48,181 nt of DNA from Candidatus Poribacteria bacterium (GTDB lineage Bacteria; Poribacteria; WGA-4E; WGA-3G): the NCBI GenBank assembly GCA_003635185.1, contig PYJA01000028.1:1-48181 (forward strand), written 5' to 3'. The translations under genes were made by a program, and so were the position numbers. Numbering within the stretch: the first letter of the stretch is position 1; every line of letters starts with the position of its first letter. Shown here piece by piece: positions 33,893 to 40,889 of the stretch. The notes below the pieces were generated by a model. The model did not search any database, was not told where the DNA came from, and saw only the letters and a program-made list of their open reading frames with translations.

Positions 33893-35398
33893 TCATTCAA
33901 CAATGTCAATTTCAAGCTGATTGAGAGTACGGAAAACCCCTTCCGTGAATTCAACCATAGTGCCCGATTCTAAGATATTCCCCTGGAGTTGAATGTGATT
34001 TGCATCAGCAATAGTTTGTCCTAATGTAGGATCCATTTGAACCCATGTGCCGACGTATACCTCTGGCCAGAAATGGTAATAAAACGCATCTTTTGAAAAC
34101 ACTAATCCTGAACAGATACGTGCTGGAATTCCGACTGAACGTGCCATCGCTATCAACAGCACAGTATGTTCTGTGCAATCCCCAGAAAGCGATTCAAGCG
34201 TTTTCAGCGATGAATTGAAACCACCACTTAATTTTTTATTCCGAATAGATTTGTAAACCCATGTGCTTAGTTTTTTTGCTGCTCGCCATGAATTAACTTC
34301 GCCATCTAAGATTTCCACTGCTTTTGCGCGTATGTTTGGATGAGCGGCTTCAATAAAGGCAGTTGGCGAAAGAAAAGTTTGAAGTTCAGAATCTTCAATA
34401 GGTAAATCAACACAATTTCCGTCTTCTATCTCTGGAATTTCAACAGAAAGCGTTCCAGACCGTTCGGAATTCAACGTAAGTTTTTGGTGGTCTCTGGTCA
34501 TAATAGCTTCTTTGAGACTACCTTCTGATAGTTGTACACTTGCAACAAACCGCGCTGCGCTCTGTTTTGGTTTTTTACCTGTCGGGATAATACGAGTGTT
34601 TAACACAAGATCAACTTCTTCAATTGCATCCAGGGCAGTTTCTCTATCTGTTTTCGTTGCCACCATAGACAATCCCATCATATCTGTTGCAGATTTGTAG
34701 GTTGTGCCATCAGGAGTAATCCATAAACGTGCGGTAATGCCGCCCATAATGTCCAGTTCTTGTTTTAAAATATAGACCTGTTTTTCTTCGGATTGATACG
34801 TTAAACTCGCTTCATCTACAACGCTAAGTTCTGTTTTTATGGATTGAAGTAGGTCGAAGCTGAACGTGTTATAGTTGAGTTTTTCACCGATCTTCAATTG
34901 GTCTTTAGATAAGAGGTAGTTCACGGCAACAGTATCGGAGATCGTGTTTTCGGGAACGTCAATTTCTGATTCTGTTGTTTGACCGTTAAGGGTCGTCTTC
35001 ATATACGCCACGTTATCTTTAATTTTTCCTTCAACTTTTTTCTCCCCAGATTCATTAGAGGTTAAGACAAAATAGCGAGGTTTGAAATTGGAATCCGAAT
35101 ACTCAATACGGTTCATCTCAATTTTCATGTTATTCCCAAAACCTTTAAATTGCATGACCATGTCTGTTCTACTTCGAATCATTTCCTCGCCTTGATACTC
35201 TGTTTTTTCGAGATATATATGCATATATCCTATTTTCATGCCCATCATGGTCAGGTCATACCAGTGTTCTTCGGGCTGTTTTAACATTTCTTCAAATTTC
35301 AATTGGTCAGTCTCCGATGCTTCGCAAATCAAAACTATAGCTACCAACAGTAGCGCAGATATCCAGACAAATTTTGATAATTTCATAGTCATACCCAT
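33893..35398 (-). CDS. Secreted transglutaminase-like protein
   Basis: About 501 residues from the first ATG (35398); ATGs at 35392 and 35386 also fit, while the TTG at 35443 does not. A signal peptide ends near ICEAS. The first 330 residues are beta-rich and unassigned. The C-terminal transglutaminase-like protease domain has the catalytic cysteine in SGDCTEHT, histidine in YYHFWPEVYVG, and aspartate in MDPTLGQ. Such proteins act on peptides or peptidoglycan-linked amines in the periplasm. It lies at the end of a minus-strand unit with the methyltransferase and MDR genes. Confidence 0.86.
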   Translation of the reverse strand: MGMTMKLSKFVWISALLLVAIVLICEASETDQLKFEEMLKQPEEHWYDLTMMGMKIGYMHIYLEKTEYQGEEMIRSRTDMVMQFKGFGNNMKIEMNRIEYSDSNFKPRYFVLTSNESGEKKVEGKIKDNVAYMKTTLNGQTTESEIDVPENTISDTVAVNYLLSKDQLKIGEKLNYNTFSFDLLQSIKTELSVVDEASLTYQSEEKQVYILKQELDIMGGITARLWITPDGTTYKSATDMMGLSMVATKTDRETALDAIEEVDLVLNTRIIPTGKKPKQSAARFVASVQLSEGSLKEAIMTRDHQKLTLNSERSGTLSVEIPEIEDGNCVDLPIEDSELQTFLSPTAFIEAAHPNIRAKAVEILDGEVNSWRAAKKLSTWVYKSIRNKKLSGGFNSSLKTLESLSGDCTEHTVLLIAMARSVGIPARICSGLVFSKDAFYYHFWPEVYVGTWVQMDPTLGQTIADANHIQLQGNILESGTMVEFTEGVFRTLNQLEIDIVE

Positions 35399-35443
35399 AA
35401 AAAGATTGAATTTGATTTCAAATTTATTCCTATATTCCCCCAA

Positions 35444-36016
35444 TTAAGATACAGTTGCCATCGCAACTGTATGTGTGTTCCGTTGTTTAACCTTACGATA
35501 GTTTCCAAAAACTTTCAAAAAATTGCGTTTGATAAATTCTCGCAACCCAGAAATTGTTACGACATACATCCTTCCATTCTGTTTGAGATGTCGCTTTGCA
35601 TCAATAAAAAAAATCTGTAGGAGTTCTTTGCCAACATTAGCGGGCAGGTTAGAAGCGATAACATCAAATTGGATGTCGGGTAGATGGCTGAATCCGTTGC
35701 TTAAAAGGACATGACAATTTGAGAGTTGATTCTGTGTAACATTTTTACGAGCATATTCTATAGCGACAAAATCTTTGTCCACCATATAGACATCTGCTGT
35801 TTGTGGACATTTTGCCATAGCCACACCAATTGCACCGTACCCACATCCAAGATCGAGACAAGTACCTCCTTCTTCAATTTCCAACTGCTCAATCAACAGT
35901 TGTGTTCCTGCATCAACCGTTTTTGGTGAAAATAGCCCCCACGTGGTAGTAAAGGTGAGGTCAAATCCGCGCAATTTTGTCTGAAAGATAAGTTCAGATT
36001 GTGTGTCTGGTGTCAT
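35444..36016 (-). CDS. Class I SAM methyltransferase, MTS/RsmC-like
   Basis: 190 residues, one Rossmann domain. Motif I is DLGCGYGAIGVA (about 55-66), the acidic residue after strand 2 is in MVDKD, and motif IV reads SNLPAN, where rRNA and tRNA enzymes of this family normally have NPPF. The first 30 residues resemble the 'TTTWGLFSPKTVDAGTQLL' entry segment of small MTS methyltransferases that act on rRNA guanine N2. The changed motif IV could alter base specificity. It starts 19 bases after the MDR stop codon. Confidence 0.85.
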   Translation of the reverse strand: MTPDTQSELIFQTKLRGFDLTFTTTWGLFSPKTVDAGTQLLIEQLEIEEGGTCLDLGCGYGAIGVAMAKCPQTADVYMVDKDFVAIEYARKNVTQNQLSNCHVLLSNGFSHLPDIQFDVIASNLPANVGKELLQIFFIDAKRHLKQNGRMYVVTISGLREFIKRNFLKVFGNYRKVKQRNTHTVAMATVS

Positions 36017-36035
36017 ACTATTAGGACTTTCGATT

Positions 36036-36995
36036 TTACCACTTTATCAATACACCGAGTGTATCCCCAGGTGTATTCCATAATAGATCAAAAGCGGCTT
36101 TCGCTTCTGTATAGTGAAAACGGTGTGTTATCATTTCAGATGCACGAATCTCACCGTTCTGTATTTTCTGCAACGCGCGGGCAGCGATATTTGAACGTGG
36201 CTCATCAGTGAGAATGCCAGCGACAAGTCTTTTACTCATCATCTTTGACGAATGTAAAGGGAGCGGTTTTTGTTGATAGAGTGCAATAAGCTGGATAATT
36301 CCATATTGACGCACCATATCCTGCGCTTGTTCAAAAGACTTAACGCCTGCATGTCCACCGACACAATCTATTACCAGATCCGCACCTTTCCCATCGGTAA
36401 GTCGACGCACCGCTTGGATAGGGTCTTCCTCTTTAGCGTTTATTGCTACATCCGCACCGAGTTGAAGTGATAACTCACATCGCAACGATAACGCATCAAC
36501 AGTGATAATTCGTTCAGGTGAATAACTACGGACGACCTGCATCATCAAACTGCCAACCAAACCTTGCCCCAAAACAACGACTGTGTCTCCATCTTGGACA
36601 CCTGATGAGTCTGCCCAAGCGACAGAGCTGGTGGCAAGTGGTAGAAAAGTTCCTTCTTCAAAACTGACATCTTCAGGAAGATGTACAATCCGCCCATCAG
36701 TTGCATTCGGTTCAGCAACTACGTATTCGGCGTGCGGTGCTACAACCATCACCCGATCACCAACACGATAATCGGCAACCTGACTCCCGGTAGCATCCAC
36801 AGTACCTGTGAGAGAATACCCCATGATTGAAGGAGAAACAGCCTCTTCAAGAATGTATCGCCTAAAAAGTTCGGAACCACGGCTGATTAAGGTTGTATCC
36901 GTCTTAACACGAATCTGGTTTGCGTTTATTTCTGGAATCGGCACCTTTTCTAATTGGATATTGCCGAAGCCTTCTGGTTTGGTTACCCGAATCAT
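36036..36995 (-). CDS. Medium-chain dehydrogenase/reductase, second paralogue
   Basis: 319 residues from the ATG at 36995, which follows GAGGAGA; a longer frame to 37070 reads repeat sequence. A GroES-like domain then a Rossmann fold with LGQGLVGS (about 145-155) are present. The zinc ligand segment reads ISRGSELF in place of C-G-S-D, as in the paralogue at 8735. The two are about 320 residues and similar in plan but clearly diverged. It is the first gene of the unit with the methyltransferase and transglutaminase. Substrate unknown. Confidence 0.85.
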   Translation of the reverse strand: MIRVTKPEGFGNIQLEKVPIPEINANQIRVKTDTTLISRGSELFRRYILEEAVSPSIMGYSLTGTVDATGSQVADYRVGDRVMVVAPHAEYVVAEPNATDGRIVHLPEDVSFEEGTFLPLATSSVAWADSSGVQDGDTVVVLGQGLVGSLMMQVVRSYSPERIITVDALSLRCELSLQLGADVAINAKEEDPIQAVRRLTDGKGADLVIDCVGGHAGVKSFEQAQDMVRQYGIIQLIALYQQKPLPLHSSKMMSKRLVAGILTDEPRSNIAARALQKIQNGEIRASEMITHRFHYTEAKAAFDLLWNTPGDTLGVLIKW

Positions 36996-37034
36996 GTTTC
37001 TAATCTCCTCGTCTCCCCCTATTAGGACACCGAT

Positions 37035-37254
37035 GTAGCACAAACTGTTAGTTTGTGCAGATGTGGACACAAACTAAATGAAGATTAAAAAATAAATTGG
37101 GTAATTTAGCGAGGTTAGGAAACCTCGCCAGCAGAGGTGTACACTTGCTGCTGACGAGGTTTCCTAACCTCGCCCCTTACCGAAATATTTATTTAAACTT
37201 CATACAGTTTGTGCTACAACTCCCCTGGTTATGTTCGGTTTCCTAACCGAACAT
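37035..37254. repeat. Cluster of GTAG hairpins and a nested element
   Basis: GTAG hairpin GCACAAACT/AGTTTGTGC (37035-37058). Then CACAAACT (37068-37075) and AGTTTGTG (37206-37213, followed by CTAC) enclosing the ATGAAGATTAA element (37078-37203) with hairpins at 37109-37128 and 37155-37172. Then ATGTTCGGTT, loop TCCT, AACCGAACAT (37231-37254), a 10-bp perfect stem. No gene lies in 36996-37287. Confidence 0.7.
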
Positions 37255-37287
37255 AATGTCCAATTAATGCTAAAGTTAACTATAAGT

Positions 37288-38643
37288 TTACCGTTGCAAA
37301 CGCTTCACTAAATCCTCACGAGTAGTGGGTTTATTTAGATCCATTAAATAAATGTGAAAGTTATCACTTCTATCGGAAACAAACGCTATATAGCGTCCAT
37401 CCGGCGAAAAAGTAGGTTGGATAGATCTACCGATGTCACTTGTAATCTTACGTTCATTTTTTCCATTAGCATCGATCAGGTAAATTTCCCAATCACTATC
37501 TCTGGTTGACACATACGCAATTGTTTTTCCATCTGGTGAAACTGTGGGATTGTAACAATCATAACGGTTTGGGTTGAAATGTTTTTCATTTTGTCCATCA
37601 ATATTCATAGTATAGAGTTGATGCACGTCATTTCGTGAGGAAACAAAAACAATACGTTTCCCATCTGGAAAGAAGGTAGGACTGCCTTCGTCTGTTTCAT
37701 TGTGTGTAATACGTTTCGGTTTGATTTTCTCAGGTGTGATTTGTGTGAGATTGAGTTCATTTAAATCAAGAAGATATAATTCCAGATTCTTGTCGGTATT
37801 TGATTCATAAACTATCTGATTGCCTGAAGGAGAAGCTCGTGGCACGCGTGCGCCAAAACTGATGGGGACAACAGAACGTGTAATTTTGCTGTGAATATGT
37901 GTTATGTTAAAACCTGTATAAATCGGGGTTGAGCCACTACTTTGAAGAACTATTTTGACTTCCCGTGACGCTTTCGGTTCGCTGCTATAAAAAATATAAT
38001 TAGGAGTCTTGAGGAATGCAGGCGAGCTGTCATTGAAATCTGTCGTAAAGGTCACACGGCGTTGAATCTGTCCCTCTAAATTCATCAAATAAATATCACT
38101 ATTATCAAGACGAAAAGAGGCAAACGCAATTTGTGTGCCATCTGGTGAGAAGATAGGCGAATAGTTATCGAAATTGCCGTGTGTAAGTTGTTTTGTCTTA
38201 TAACTATCTCCTACAAGTTCGATAATTTTTTGCAATACTTTGGAGTCTGAAGTGCCTTTTTGGACGGTGTTAAGTATACGAAAAGCAGAATCTCTATCAC
38301 CAAATATAAGATATGTCCGTGCCAATTCCATGCGTGCAGCGATCCGCTTTTCTGGTTGTCCACTGAAAAGCTGCGAGGCTTTTTGGAACTGCTCAATCGC
38401 ATCATTATTACGGCCTACTTCATTATACGCTTTTCCAAGCAACATTCGTGCTCTGGGATTTTTAGGATCTGTTTCTATAAAGTCCCCTAATTTCTCCAGA
38501 GCTTCTCGCGCCCTTCCCGAATGGATAAGCACTTCGATTTTGTCTAAGGTGTTATTTTGACACCCCACCAATATAGCAAGAGATAAACTGCAGCAAAAAA
38601 TAAATGTGCAATTCAGTTTTGCTTTTTGTGTTGCCCTTAACAT
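37288..38643 (-). CDS. TPR / PD40 beta-propeller lipoprotein (TolB-like)
   Basis: 451 residues. The lipobox cysteine is near residue 28 (AILVGCQ). Two to three TPR units follow (35-125). From about 160 to the end come six PD40 blades with the recurrent pattern 'SPDG..IAF.S.R....DIYLM', as in TolB and Tol-like periplasmic propellers. It is probably anchored in the outer membrane facing the periplasm, acting as a binding scaffold. Monocistronic. The C-terminal propeller of the protein at 40890 is related in pattern. Confidence 0.88.
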   Translation of the reverse strand: MLRATQKAKLNCTFIFCCSLSLAILVGCQNNTLDKIEVLIHSGRAREALEKLGDFIETDPKNPRARMLLGKAYNEVGRNNDAIEQFQKASQLFSGQPEKRIAARMELARTYLIFGDRDSAFRILNTVQKGTSDSKVLQKIIELVGDSYKTKQLTHGNFDNYSPIFSPDGTQIAFASFRLDNSDIYLMNLEGQIQRRVTFTTDFNDSSPAFLKTPNYIFYSSEPKASREVKIVLQSSGSTPIYTGFNITHIHSKITRSVVPISFGARVPRASPSGNQIVYESNTDKNLELYLLDLNELNLTQITPEKIKPKRITHNETDEGSPTFFPDGKRIVFVSSRNDVHQLYTMNIDGQNEKHFNPNRYDCYNPTVSPDGKTIAYVSTRDSDWEIYLIDANGKNERKITSDIGRSIQPTFSPDGRYIAFVSDRSDNFHIYLMDLNKPTTREDLVKRLQR

Positions 38644-38732
38644 ATCAAGCCGATCTATAGTGGTACTTCAGTATAATTTCTAAAATCAGGTTTCCTCAAA
38701 TGAGGATGTGTGTTTAAGAAATTCCGTATTTT

Positions 38733-39203
38733 TTAATATATTTCTAATTGATCTATGAGCGATTTACGTCTACCGCGCCATCCGTCCCTCACCGCATAGA
38801 GCCAACAGATTATTGCTTGGATAGATGAAGTAACTTTTAGAATCCAAGAAGGACGAAACATCAACTGTTTTCCATTATCAAGTGTCCAAAGATGAATTGA
38901 ACCATCGGAATCTGTTTCAGCATCAGTCTTGTCATTTGTTGAAGTTTCAGATTGGGTATCGGGTCCAAAGGGTATTAAATCGCGCCAGCCTTGCACAGGA
39001 TATGAATTGATATAAAAAATACTAATTGCCGAAGCAAATATAAAAAAAATTATACACCCCTTCACGAATCGCCCTAAGTATATCTGTCCAAGTCCAGGGA
39101 GAAGTGCCGACAATATCATCGCGGCATAAGAACGCGGAGGTGGACTTTGTCTATTGGCCGTTATATCGGAATCTGGATGAAAATCGGTAGCAGATTCTTG
39201 CAT
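38733..39203 (-). CDS. TM2-like small membrane protein
   Basis: 156 residues from the ATG at 39203. The first hydrophobic pair includes ALLPGLGQIYLGR, the GxGxxYxG turn of TM2 and related domains, then an acidic loop (75-105) and a third hydrophobic segment (about 125-140). It begins a few bases after the stop codon of the EamA-like gene and its ribosome site AAGGAG lies inside that gene, so the two are coupled. Function unknown. Confidence 0.78.
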   Translation of the reverse strand: MQESATDFHPDSDITANRQSPPPRSYAAMILSALLPGLGQIYLGRFVKGCIIFFIFASAISIFYINSYPVQGWRDLIPFGPDTQSETSTNDKTDAETDSDGSIHLWTLDNGKQLMFRPSWILKVTSSIQAIICWLYAVRDGWRGRRKSLIDQLEIY

Positions 39204-39206
39204 CAA

Positions 39207-39572
39207 TTAAGCTTCTCCTTGTGCAACGAGATATACACCGATACAGATAACGATGGCTCCGATTATACGAACTTTAGGAATAGATTCTTTGAAGAACAAC
39301 CATGAAAATGGTATTGTCAGAACATATCCCAAACTCAACATCGGATAAGCGATACTCAACTTAACACGTGAGAGAATGACAAGCCACACAAATGTTGTGA
39401 AACCGTAGATTGAAATGCCTCCGATAACATAAGGATTTAATATTACCTGTGTGAGTTTTGGCACTAATTCACGAAAGTTAATAACTCCGACCTTACTGAC
39501 CCCTTGTTTAAGCAGGATCTGCCCCATGACTGTTAATAAAACATTGAAAAATAGCAATATATAGTCTTTCAT
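39207..39572 (-). CDS. EamA/SMR-like half transporter, four helices
   Basis: 121 residues from the ATG at 39572, with four membrane segments. 'GQILLKQG' in helix 1 and the 'LSRVKLSIAYPMLSLGYVLTIPFSWLFFKE' stretch match the ArnE/ArnF-like and EamA single-repeat proteins that work as dimers, moving lipid-linked or small hydrophobic substrates. The SMR glutamate of EmrE in helix 1 is not present, so drug efflux is less likely. A promoter six bases upstream makes the message nearly leaderless. Confidence 0.8.
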   Translation of the reverse strand: MKDYILLFFNVLLTVMGQILLKQGVSKVGVINFRELVPKLTQVILNPYVIGGISIYGFTTFVWLVILSRVKLSIAYPMLSLGYVLTIPFSWLFFKESIPKVRIIGAIVICIGVYLVAQGEA

Positions 39573-39578
39573 ATTACT

Positions 39579-39607
39579 ATTATACCACATGTAGAAGTGT
39601 TTTGCAA
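39579..39607 (-). promoter_or_regulatory. Sigma70-type promoter directly at the EamA-like start
   Basis: On the minus strand TTGCAA (39607-39602), 17 bases, TATAAT (39584-39579), then six bases to the ATG at 39572. Transcription starting about seven bases after the -10 box would begin at the A of the ATG, so the transcript should be leaderless. Confidence 0.6.
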
Positions 39608-39692
39608 TTTTGTAGAGGAAAATTCAGAACCATTCAAATTTCTGTTGCTTTTTGCTTAAGAAATCGTTAAAATTTTAGTCAAGGAGGAGATT

Positions 39693-40490
39693 ATGGTTGA
39701 ACTGACATCAGAAGATATTGAATTTTTCAGAGACAACGGTTATTTGATTAAACGAGACGTGCTAAACCCTGAACTTATGGAACGAGCACGGACGAAGTTA
39801 TGGGAAGGCGCACCAGCTGGAAGACTGCGCGAAGACCCAGAAACTTGGGTCGGTCCCTTCAAACAGGAAGAAGAGAACGAAGATAATTCAAATCGACGCA
39901 AAGGATTTCGCTGGAACTACCGTGAACCGGGCGGCGAAGAATGGATGGTCAAACTGCTTGCTACCGATCCAAACGTTTGGGGAATGGCAGAACAGTTCTT
40001 AGGTGCAGGAAACTTGGTAGTACCCGAACGCGTGCGCGGTATCTACTGCACATTACCCTACGGGGATGTGCCAAAAAAGTCAACTGGATGTCACGTAGAT
40101 GCACATCCATTTCATCTCGGTGTTGTCGGTTATATTGATGATGTTCCACCCGAAGGTGGCGGATTTACCGTGTGGCCGGGAAGCCACAAAGTATTCTATT
40201 ACGATTACAAATCGCAATATAAGAACGAACCAACGCCACAGTACGACGTTGATAGAGAACGTCTGAGTAGAGAATCGGGGGTTGATTGTTACGGCAATGC
40301 GGGGGATATTGTCTTTTGGCATCATCGGATCGGGCATGCTGCTGGACACAACTATTCACGCCAAATTCGCCAAGCAGTGCTATACGATTTCCGAAAAACG
40401 GAATTGTCAGAGACACAAGAGGAACCACCTAACGAAGATATGTGGCGGGATTGGCCCGGTATCAAGGCGTTGGAAAAGTCTCAGTCTTAG
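39693..40490 (+). CDS. PhyH-family Fe(II)/2-oxoglutarate dioxygenase
   Basis: 265 residues with AAGGAGG just before the ATG. The metal site looks canonical: H134-x-D136 in GCHVDAHPF and the distal histidine around H211/H215 in WHHRIGHAAGHN, with R224-type basic residues after it for 2-oxoglutarate. 'GGGFTVWPGSH' is the conserved strand. This contrasts with the paralogue at 7167, which lacks the aspartate. It hydroxylates an unknown small molecule. It appears monocistronic. Confidence 0.9.
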   Translation: MVELTSEDIEFFRDNGYLIKRDVLNPELMERARTKLWEGAPAGRLREDPETWVGPFKQEEENEDNSNRRKGFRWNYREPGGEEWMVKLLATDPNVWGMAEQFLGAGNLVVPERVRGIYCTLPYGDVPKKSTGCHVDAHPFHLGVVGYIDDVPPEGGGFTVWPGSHKVFYYDYKSQYKNEPTPQYDVDRERLSRESGVDCYGNAGDIVFWHHRIGHAAGHNYSRQIRQAVLYDFRKTELSETQEEPPNEDMWRDWPGIKALEKSQS

Positions 40491-40516
40491 AACTCACTAA
40501 TAGTTATACGCATAAG

Positions 40517-40536
40517 GTGCGGTTAGGAAACCGCAC
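40517..40536. repeat. GTGCGGTT hairpin
   Basis: GTGCGGTT, loop AGGA, AACCGCAC; the same stem as 17526-17549 with the complementary loop. It lies 27 bases after the PhyH stop codon. Confidence 0.6.
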
Positions 40537-40625
40537 TGGGTTGGAGTGCGCTAAAATGATTTCCTTGAAAATCGTTCAAAGATATGATAACATGCAAAGC
40601 AATAGATAAGGACAATACTATAATA

Positions 40626-40852
40626 GGACTTACGCATTCCCCCTTGATAAGGGGGGCAGGGGGTTAAATAGTCCAATATTTCACTGTTTTTAGTCTTTTT
40701 AACCCCCTGCCCCCTTATATGAAGATTAAAAAATAAATTGGGTAATTTGGCGAGGTTAGGAAACCTCGCCAGCATAGGTGGAAATCTTCCTTGTGCGGAC
40801 GGAAAATTACTCTTCATTCAAGGGGGACTTTAAGAGAAAATGCGTAAGTCCT
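40626..40852. repeat. GGACTTACGCATT element interrupted by an ATGAAGATTAA element
   Basis: The outer element matches the uninterrupted copy at 33751-33882. After CCCCCTTA the sequence departs into ATGAAGATTAA... (40719), a GGCGAGGTT/AACCTCGCC hairpin (40749-40770), and ...CTCTTCAT (to 40817), then resumes with AAGGGGGACTTTAAGAG. It fills most of the gap 40491-40889; no gene is seen there. Confidence 0.75.
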
Positions 40853-40889
40853 GTATAAGTAAATCTGCTCAAAATGGAGACAGAGCGAC

